DNA of 64,000 bases. Source: Streptomyces spororaveus. GTDB taxonomy: Bacteria; Actinomycetota; Actinomycetes; Streptomycetales; Streptomycetaceae. Each line of letters starts with the position of its first letter. The first letter of the stretch is position 1. Of this stretch, positions 7,364 through 15,300 are shown piece by piece. The stretch lies in contig NZ_BNED01000005.1 of NCBI RefSeq assembly GCF_016755875.1, positions 186,001-250,000 of the forward strand, read 5' to 3'. Made by a program: the position numbers and the translations under genes. Under the pieces are notes generated by a model. That model saw nothing but the letters and a program-made list of their open reading frames with translations, was not told the origin of the DNA and searched no databases.

Positions 7364-10300
7364 CGGGACTCTCCTCGGAGGCGGTCGCCCACCCAGCGGG
7401 CGAGGGCGAGGGGACTGAGGGCGGCCACGGGCATGCCGGCCGCCACGAGTTGCCGCGCGACCGGGACCGAGTACCGGGGCGTCCCCTCGTCGTCGAGTGC
7501 GGCGCAGCCCATCAGGTGGGCGCCCGAGGCGGCCAGCGCGCGGACCTCGCCGAGGAGCCCGCCGATCGGCGCGCCCTCCTCGAAGTCGCTGACCACGACG
7601 ACGAGGGTGCGGCTCGGTACGGTGATCAGGGAGCGGGCGTGCGCGAGACCGGCGGCGATGTGCGTGCCGCCGCCGACCCGGACCTCCAGCAGCAGCGAGA
7701 GCGGGTCCTCGACCCGGTCGGTGAGGTCCACGACCTGGGTGGAGAAGGCGAGGAAGTGCGTGGACAGGGTCGGTACGCCGCCCAGCACCGCCGCCGTCAG
7801 CGCCGACCAGATGACGGAGGCCTCCATGGAGCCGGAGACGTCGACGACCAGGATCAGCCGCCAGTCGGCCTCGCGGCTCGCCCGGGTGCTGAAGACCGGC
7901 CGCTCGGGGACGACGACCACGCCGCCGTCGGCCCGGCGCCGGGTGTGCGCGAGATTGGCGCGCAGGGTACGGGCCAGGTCGAGCTTGCCGCCGGGCCGTC
8001 GGGTGGGGCGCGGGGTGGCGAGGCCGGAGAGGGCCGGGCGCAGCCGGGTGGCGAGCTCCTTGGCGAGTTCGTCGACGAGCCTGCGCACCAGGGGGCGCAG
8101 CCGGGCGAGTTGGGCCTCCGGCATACCGCCGGCGAGGGACAGTACGGAGCTCAGCAGTTCCACGGAGGGCCGTACGGACGCCGGATCGAGCTGGGTGAGG
8201 ACGTCGGTGCGGCCCGCTTCGGCCGCTCCCGCCAGCACCTCCTCCCGTACGTCTGCGCCGAACAGCGCCTCCAGCTCCTGCGACCACTCCCGGGCGGTGG
8301 GGAAGGAGGCCTCCTGGCCGCCGCCCTGGCCGCGCCCCTGGCCGAGGTCGAGGTCGGAGGCGCCTTCGCCGCGCCCGGCACCGTACAGCTCGTCCAGCGC
8401 GTGGGCGTAGCGGCGGGCGCCGGCGGGGAGCCGGTCGCGTTCACGGCCGAGCAGCAGCCGCCAGCGGTCGGCGGGGGCGAGCCGTTCACCCGCGGGCCGC
8501 GGGGCGGGCGTGCCGGGCGTGGTCCGCGCGGCGGCGTCGGGGACCGGCGTCGGCGCAGACGGTGCCGCGGGCAGCGGAAGGGCCTTGAGCGCGGCGAGAC
8601 CGGCGGCGTCCGCGGCGGCCCACAGGGCCAGCAGGGCGGGTGACGCTTCGAGTGCGAGGTCGATCCGGTCGCCGAGCCGCTCGGTGACGGTGTCGAGCAG
8701 CCGGTCGCGGGCGGCGGGCGCGAGGGCGTCGAAACCTCCGCGCAGGGCCGGGAGCCGGTCCAGGAAGTCCTGGTCGGCGAGGTGCTCGACGCGGTCCAGG
8801 AGCGGGGTGAGGGCGGCCGGGGAGGACTGCAGCAGGGGCCCGGCGGCGGTGAGGAGTCCGCCGAGCCGCCGGGTCAGGGCGCGCCTGCTGTCGGCGGTGC
8901 CCGCGCCGTCGATCCATCCGGCGGCGCGGCCGCCGAGCCCGGCGGCCGGATCGAGGTCGAGGAGGACCCGCACGGCCAGGGCCGCGCCCTGCATCAGCGG
9001 GGATCCGGAGTCGGCCAGGGCGGCGAGGGCGTCGTCCGTACGCAGGCCCAGGTGGTGGGCGGCGGCCCGGTCCGCGAGCGCCACGAGGGCGGCCGCGTCG
9101 GCGGGGTCCTCGCTGCCGGCGAGGCCGGGCAGGCAGCGCACGGCCGCTTCGAGGAGGTCCCCGGCGAGGTCGGCGGAGGCGGCCCGGGACGCGTCGGAGG
9201 TGCCGGGCAGATGGCCGCGGTGGAGGGCCTCCAGGAGGTCGAGGGCGTCGAGGAGTTCGGGCAGGGTGGCGGTCTGCGGCAGGGCGGTGGCCGCCTCGTG
9301 GAGGCGTACGTCGACCAGCTCGGGCAGATCGCACCGCGCGGCGGCGGCCAGCCCGGCGAGGACCTGCGCCGGGGTCGGCCCGCCGTCGGCGGCGGCGCGT
9401 CGGGCGGTGTCGCGGAGCGTGCCCGCGGCCGCCTGGGCGGCCGTGACGCCGCGCACCCCGGCGAGGTCCAGCCGGGCCGGGACGGAAGGCGTCCAGGACA
9501 GCCGCCACTTGGTGCCGAGGGCGGTGCCGTCGCCGGTGGCGGCGACGGTGAGGGGCTCCCCGTAGGAGGCGCCGCACACGAGCAGCCGTTGCAACAGGAC
9601 CTCGCGGCGGCCGTCGAGGGCGGAGCGCAGCGGGTCGAGGCGGATCTCGCGGGGCGCGGGGTCCTCGGGGGACGGCAGTCGCAGCGCGGCGAGCTCGCCC
9701 TCGACGGAGGGGCCGAGGCCGGAGCGGGGGGCGTGCGGGGTGATCCGGCCGCGGGCGGTACCGACGAACACGGCCTCCAGGGCGCGGGCCAGCGCCCGGC
9801 CGCGGCCGAGGGGTTCGCCCTGGCCGAGGACGGTGGTGACGGCTTCGAGGAGCTCGCCGCGGCCGGGCGCGGGGAGGGCGCGCAGGGTGGCGAGGTCGCA
9901 GGCGAGCCGCAGGGTCTCGGCGGCTTCGCCGGTGCCCGCGGTGTGTCCGGCGCGGCGCAGCTCCCGGCAGAGCCCGGTGACGGCGACGGAGGCGGCCTCG
10001 CGGACCCGGCCGGGGTCCCCGCCGGCTTCGAGGACGGCCTGCTGCCAGCGGGGGTCCCGGATCCCGGCGGGGTAGCCGGAGCGGGAGTCGAGCAGGTCGA
10101 AGGAGTACGGCACGAAGGAGGTGACGGCCGGAGCGGTGTCCGCGGCGGCCGCCGTGGTCGCGGTGGCGCCGGAGGCGGCGGCCTTGCCGGAGTGCCGCCC
10201 GGCCCCCGGGCCCGGGGCGGGCGCGGGGGGCGCCGCCGGCGCATGGCCGCGGTCGCCCGGCCGCGCGGGGACGCACGCCTCGGCGTCATCCGCCGGGGTC

Positions 10301-11088
10301 GTACCCGTACCGGTGCGCGGCGGACCGGCGGCGTCCCCGCCGCCGTCCCGGTCCCGCACGTTCGCGTGCGTCGCCTCGGCGCCCGCCGCCCCCGGCATAA
10401 GCGCCGGGGCGTGGAAGGCGCCGATGACCGCGGCCACGCGGTGGCCGCCCGCGGCGGCGTCGGTGATCACGCTGCGCATGTGCGCCTCGCGGGCCAGGTC
10501 CGTCGCCGGGACGGCGCCCGTGTCCGCGCGCAGCGCCCAGCCGACGCCGAGCGCCGCACGGCGTACTGCTTCCGGGGGGCACCCCGGTGCGAGGACCTCG
10601 ACGGCCCGGTCCCACAGGTCGTCGCCCTCCCGGCCCGTACCGGCGGCGGTGAGGGCGTCGGCGAACGAGACACCGGGCTCCGCCCCCGCCTGCGACACCG
10701 GCTCCGGCGCGGGCCCGGTGGCCGTGGCGGTCCAACCGCGGTCCGCCAGCGGGAGGTCGCAGCAGACGACGGCCGCGCCGGCCGCGCGGGCCCAGCGGAT
10801 CGCGGCCAGCTCCGGGGAGAAGTCCGCGAACGGGTAGAACGCCAGGCGGCCGTCCTCGCCCGTGCCCGCGAGGGCGACCGGCGCGACCGTCTCCGGGTCG
10901 GCGAGGTGCTCCAGCCACGGCTGGAACTCCGCCGGGAGCTCGACGCACACGACGTCCGCTCCCGAGGCGTCCAGCAGGTCGGGGACCACCGCGGCCAGCG
11001 CGGGGCTGTGGTGGCGCACCCCGATGAGGTACGGCTCACGGGCCGCGGCGAGGCTGTCGACCGCGGCACGCGGGTCGGTGTACGTCAA
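7360..11088 (-). CDS. DUF5682-VWA fusion protein (YehM plus YehP-like)
   Basis: 1242-aa cytoplasmic protein. Residues 1-800 or so match the DUF5682/YehM type (start YTDPRAAVDSL, IGVRHHSPA, FYPFADFSPE). After an Ala/Pro-rich linker with charged segments the C-terminal 200 residues form a von Willebrand A domain with complete MIDAS: DVSGS (Asp1083, Ser1085, Ser1087), Thr1142 in GGGT and Asp1168 in VSDFEEG. In E. coli the two parts are separate proteins, YehM and YehP. VWA proteins are the usual partners of MoxR ATPases, encoded just upstream here. Start TTG 11086-11088 overlaps the ATPase stop as TTGA with GGGAG upstream; an in-frame start 12 codons earlier is less likely. Confidence 0.9.
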   Translation of the reverse strand: MTYTDPRAAVDSLAAAREPYLIGVRHHSPALAAVVPDLLDASGADVVCVELPAEFQPWLEHLADPETVAPVALAGTGEDGRLAFYPFADFSPELAAIRWARAAGAAVVCCDLPLADRGWTATATGPAPEPVSQAGAEPGVSFADALTAAGTGREGDDLWDRAVEVLAPGCPPEAVRRAALGVGWALRADTGAVPATDLAREAHMRSVITDAAAGGHRVAAVIGAFHAPALMPGAAGAEATHANVRDRDGGGDAAGPPRTGTGTTPADDAEACVPARPGDRGHAPAAPPAPAPGPGAGRHSGKAAASGATATTAAAADTAPAVTSFVPYSFDLLDSRSGYPAGIRDPRWQQAVLEAGGDPGRVREAASVAVTGLCRELRRAGHTAGTGEAAETLRLACDLATLRALPAPGRGELLEAVTTVLGQGEPLGRGRALARALEAVFVGTARGRITPHAPRSGLGPSVEGELAALRLPSPEDPAPREIRLDPLRSALDGRREVLLQRLLVCGASYGEPLTVAATGDGTALGTKWRLSWTPSVPARLDLAGVRGVTAAQAAAGTLRDTARRAAADGGPTPAQVLAGLAAAARCDLPELVDVRLHEAATALPQTATLPELLDALDLLEALHRGHLPGTSDASRAASADLAGDLLEAAVRCLPGLAGSEDPADAAALVALADRAAAHHLGLRTDDALAALADSGSPLMQGAALAVRVLLDLDPAAGLGGRAAGWIDGAGTADSRRALTRRLGGLLTAAGPLLQSSPAALTPLLDRVEHLADQDFLDRLPALRGGFDALAPAARDRLLDTVTERLGDRIDLALEASPALLALWAAADAAGLAALKALPLPAAPSAPTPVPDAAARTTPGTPAPRPAGERLAPADRWRLLLGRERDRLPAGARRYAHALDELYGAGRGEGASDLDLGQGRGQGGGQEASFPTAREWSQELEALFGADVREEVLAGAAEAGRTDVLTQLDPASVRPSVELLSSVLSLAGGMPEAQLARLRPLVRRLVDELAKELATRLRPALSGLATPRPTRRPGGKLDLARTLRANLAHTRRRADGGVVVVPERPVFSTRASREADWRLILVVDVSGSMEASVIWSALTAAVLGGVPTLSTHFLAFSTQVVDLTDRVEDPLSLLLEVRVGGGTHIAAGLAHARSLITVPSRTLVVVVSDFEEGAPIGGLLGEVRALAASGAHLMGCAALDDEGTPRYSVPVARQLVAAGMPVAALSPLALARWVGDRLRGESR

Positions 11089-12248
11089 CGCAGGCTCCCG
11101 CGCAGGTCCCAGAGGCGGCGCCACATCGCCGAGCCGTCCTCGGCGCGGCGCCGGACCGGCCCGTCCCAGTACCCGAGCAGCCGGCCGTGGTCGGCCGGGT
11201 CGTCCTTGCGTACGACGCCCAGCAGGTGCCCGGGCAGCAGGTCCAGAACGTCCCCGCCCGGCAGATAGGCGGCCGCGACCCCGAGGGAGGCCGCCACCTG
11301 GACGGCTTCGGCGGTGGACATGACCGTGCCGGGGCGTTCCACGTCCCAGCCCTCGGCGGAGCGGCCGGAGCGCAGGTCACGGAAGACGGTGACGAGCGCG
11401 TCGAGCACGGCGTCGTCGACCCCGAAGGCGGCGCCGGCCCGCTGGACGGCGGCGACCGCCTGGCGGCGGATCAGGGTGGCCTCCGCGTCCGCGTCGGCGA
11501 TCGGGGCGACGGTCTCGAAGTTGAAGCGCCGCTTGAGGGCGGCGGACATCTCCGAGACACCGCGGTCGCGCAGGTTGGCGGTGGCGATGACGGTGAAGCC
11601 GGGAGCCGCAGAGACCACCGCGTCCTCGGTGGCGGTCAGTTCGGGCACGCTGAGCCGCCGGTCGGACAGGATCGACACCAGCGCGTCCTGTACCTCGGGC
11701 AGGCAGCGGGTAATCTCCTCGACGCGGACCACGCGGCCGGTGCGCATCGCGGCGAGCACCGGGGAGTCGACCAGGGCCTGCGAGGTGGGGCCCTGCGCGA
11801 GCAGCAGCGCGTAGTTCCAGCCGTAGCGGAAGGCGTCCTCGGTGGTGCCTGCCGTGCCCTGGACGGTGAGGGCGCTGGTGCCGCTGACGGCGGCCGCGAG
11901 CAGCTCGGAGAGCATCGACTTGGCGGTGCCGGGCTCGCCGGTGAGGAGCAGACCGCGCTCTCCGGCGAGGGTGACCACGCAGCGTTCGACGAGGGCGCGT
12001 TCGCCGACGAACTTGGGCGCGACGGCCAGCTTGGCGGGGAGTCCGGCGCGGCGCTTGGGCAGTGCCAGTTCGGCTCCGTCGCTGCCGCAGACGAAGGTGA
12101 CGACGGCGCGCGGGGTCAGGGCCCAGCCGGGCGGGCGGGGGCCGGGGTCCTGGGCGGCGAGGAAGGCGAGTTCGGCGGCGTGGCGTTCCTCGGCGGGCAG
12201 CACCTGCCGGGCGGCGGGGGCGGATTCTTCGGTGACGGTGACGGTCAT
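11085..12248 (-). CDS. MoxR-type AAA+ ATPase (YehL-like)
   Basis: 387-aa AAA+ ATPase of the MoxR/YehL kind. Walker A GEPGTAKS (104-111), Walker B VVRVEEIT (173-180, with Glu-Glu where Asp-Glu is usual), sensor 1 TAN near Asn225, arginine-finger region LKRRF (239-242). The N-terminal 80 residues hold ALTPRAVVTFV and lead into the core. MoxR proteins form hexameric rings that remodel or load partner complexes, usually with a VWA protein; the next gene encodes that VWA domain. ATG 12248. A 110-bp gap with a strong hairpin separates it from the gene before it, the only non-overlapping junction in the operon. Confidence 0.93.
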   Translation of the reverse strand: MTVTVTEESAPAARQVLPAEERHAAELAFLAAQDPGPRPPGWALTPRAVVTFVCGSDGAELALPKRRAGLPAKLAVAPKFVGERALVERCVVTLAGERGLLLTGEPGTAKSMLSELLAAAVSGTSALTVQGTAGTTEDAFRYGWNYALLLAQGPTSQALVDSPVLAAMRTGRVVRVEEITRCLPEVQDALVSILSDRRLSVPELTATEDAVVSAAPGFTVIATANLRDRGVSEMSAALKRRFNFETVAPIADADAEATLIRRQAVAAVQRAGAAFGVDDAVLDALVTVFRDLRSGRSAEGWDVERPGTVMSTAEAVQVAASLGVAAAYLPGGDVLDLLPGHLLGVVRKDDPADHGRLLGYWDGPVRRRAEDGSAMWRRLWDLRGSLR

Positions 12249-12285
12249 CGGGGTCCTCTGGAAGGTGTACGGGAGGGGGCGGTGG

Positions 12286-12321
12286 GGGCGCGGCGCTCCT
12301 GCGGGCAGGTGCGCCGCGCCC
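12286..12321 (-). promoter_or_regulatory. Intercistronic hairpin inside the operon
   Basis: A perfect 10-bp stem (GGGCGCGGCG and its reverse complement) encloses a 16-nt loop that can itself pair (CCTG-cggg-CAGG). It lies between the 1642-aa gene and the AAA+ gene with no T-run after it. It may slow or stop polymerase, or set an RNA-processing point, so that the ATPase/VWA/SWIM set is made in different amounts from the first two proteins. Confidence 0.7.
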
Positions 12322-12358
12322 TGGGCGTGTCCGGGGCGGAGGGCCCGGGACGGCCGGT

Positions 12359-15300
12359 TCAGCGGCGGCGGGCGCGGGTGCGCTTCACCTTGAGCTCCTC
12401 GAAGCGCGGCAGGTCGCCTTCCTGGACCCGCTGCCAGGCGCGGCGGTAGAGCTCCGCGACCGGTTCGGCCGGGACGAGCACGCCCAGCGAGGGCCGGTCA
12501 CCGGCGCGCAGGCCGTACATCGGGAGCTTCCACTGCTCCACCGGCAGCGTCGGGGAGGGCATGTCGGCCCACCCGCCGGGCAGGAACAGCGAGCGTCCGG
12601 CCCGGCTGCGGCCGGCGCTCACCACCAGGTCGGTGGTGGCCAGTTCGGCGCGGGCGGCCTTGAGGCGGGCCGGCTTCCAGCCCGTCCACCGTGCGGTGTT
12701 GCGGTCGGTGGGGTCGGGCATGGCGAGCAGCATGAGGTAGAGGGTGGCCGCGTCGGCGCCCAGGCCGTGCCGGGTGCCCGCCTCCTCCACCAGTTCGGGG
12801 ACGGAGCGGCTCGGGTCCTGCGGCCACCAGGTGCCGTCCGCGGCCACGGCGCCCGCCGCCGGGGCGCCCGGGTCGGCGAGCAGCGCGGCGAACCGCGGGT
12901 CGTGGGCGGCGCGCAGTGCCGCCTCGGCCGCGGAGGGCCGCTGGTCGTCGCCGCGCAGCACCGGCAGGTACGGGTCGGAGCCGGTGGAGTCCAGCAGCGC
13001 CGGGCGCAGTGCGGGCTTGGGCTGGTTGTCATGGGTGGCCATGACGACGGCGCCGTAGCGTTCGTAGCCCTCGCCGGTCTCGGTGGGGGTCCCCGCCGCC
13101 TTCCGGAAGTCCGGAAGGCTGGTGTAGTGCCCGATCTCCAGGAGGAGTCCGGGCGCGGCGAGCCGCTGTCGTACGGCGGTCAGCGCGGGCGGCAGGGCCG
13201 CTCGTACGGTGTCTCCGGCGGGCAGCCGGTGGGCCAGCCACGCCGCCATGGCCAGGGCTCCGGTCAGGACGGACCCGGTGAACGGGTCGGTGGCCGGCTC
13301 GCTGGGCTCCACGTGGTCGCCCTTGACCGTCCAGGGCACGTCGACGGACAGCTCGCGCGAGGCGGCCGGGTCGAGCAGTGCGGCCAGGGCCCGGTGCGCG
13401 GGCCAGGCTCCGCCGACGGCCCGCGCGGCTTCCGTGGCCAGCCAGTCGGGTACGGCGGTACGCCTGCCCACGCGCCGGTTCCAGAGCTCCGCGGCGGCGG
13501 CGACGTCGGGGCCGTCGCTCCACAGCTTCGCCGGATCGGCGGGCAGGAGGGCGGCGACCAGCGCGCGCCGCAGCTCGGTGTCGAGCCCCTTGAGCTCGTC
13601 GCGGGCGTACGCGGCGTCGGTGGCCTTGACGCCGAGGGCGGTGCGCAGCTCGGGGGTCAGGAAGTTGCGCTCGTAGCTGTCGACGGCCGGGAGTCCGGCG
13701 AGTACCAGGCGGGCGAGGGCGCTGGAGACTCCGGTGAGCCGGGCGAACTCCTCCGCGGCTTCGGGGCGGAAGGGGACGGGTCCGTGCTCGGCGGCCGCAC
13801 CCAGGAGGGCGGTCAGCCACCCGGCGCCGCGTTCGCGGTCGCCCAGGGGGGCGTCGCCGCGCACGGTGTAGGGGCCGGGGACGGTGAACCGGCCGGTGGG
13901 GTCGTACAGCAGGGCGCCGAACTCGTGGCCATCGGGCACGGACTCGCTGTGCTCGGTCAGTGCGAGGACGGCTCCGCCGCCCAGCGGCAGCAGACTGCGG
14001 TGGTGGACGTTGCGTTCGCCGTCCGGGGTGGACAGGTGCTGCTGGTCGAGGCGGAGCAGTACCCGGCGCCAGCGGTCGGCGGAGCCTTCGGCGGAGGCCA
14101 GGCCGAGGGCGTCGATGGTGCCGAGCAGGGTGAGCAGTGCCTCCCGTTCCTCGTCGGTGGGTGCGACGGTGACGGCGCGGTACGCGACGGCCGCGGGCTG
14201 GTCCAGCAGCGGCGTCCACGTGAAGGACCAGTACGGGAGCGCGGGCGTGTCGAAGTGCAGCAGGCCGGGCACCGGGGCGGTGTCGGTCCGCGCGCGGGCG
14301 GCGCCGAGTTCGCTCAGCGTGTGGTGGGCGGCGTCGCTCTCGCCGTTCCAGCGGTAGTAGCCGGAGCCGATGAGGCCGCTGAGGCCGTCGGCGATCAGCC
14401 GGTCGCCGGGGCCCTGCTCGCGTTCCGGTTCGGGGGTGTTGTCGGGGTGGAGCCGGGCCGCGATGTCGTCCAGGGCCTTCTGCTGGGTGAGGGTGAAGCG
14501 GAGGATCTCGACGATGCCGGCGATGATCTCGGGGGCGGTGATCTGCGGCAGGGCCGCGGTCACCAGGTCGGGCAGGTCGGCGGCCTTGTCGGCCGCGGCG
14601 GCCGTCTTGAGCAGTGCGGCCACGGTCTCCCGGTCGGCGGTGCGCAGGACGGCCGAGCCCTCGGTGTCGCGGGGGCGCAGGGCGTACCAGTGCGTGAGCG
14701 GCGGAAGGTGCACGCTGCCCGTGCCGAAGGCGGAGCGGCGGTTGTGGCCGTCGCGCGTCCGGGCGGTGAGCACGCCGTCCGGGTCGGTGATGCTGAGCTC
14801 CCGCCATTGCTGGGACAGTGCGCGGGGACGGTCGTCGCCGGGGAAGACGAGGGCGGCGACGGGCATGTCGTGGCCCTCGGGCACGGTGACGGTACGGCCG
14901 CCGGTGTCGGTGCCCTCCCAGCCGTGGCCGGGGACGCTCACGGTGCGCCAGCCGAGCAGGCCTTCGGTGGTCTCGCCGAGCACCGAGCCGGCCACGGTGG
15001 GCGTCGGCCGCAGCCGGTGGGAGTATCCGCCGCGGCGGCCGGTGCCGGCGTCGGCGCTCAGCGCGTCGGCGAAGAACGCGGGCAGGGAGGGCCGCCCGTA
15101 GGTCCCGCCGACGGGGTCGTACTCCAGCCAGCCGGTGTCCTCGTTCTGGTCACGGCGCTGCCACACCCAGTACGAGGTGCCGTCGGACAGCAGGGGCCGC
15201 TCCTCCGGCAGCTTCGTGTCGCCGCGGTGCAGGACGCCGCCGCCGGTGGTGCGCCCGCCGCCGGGGAGCGGCAGGGAGAGGTGGTCGCTGCGCAGCGACC

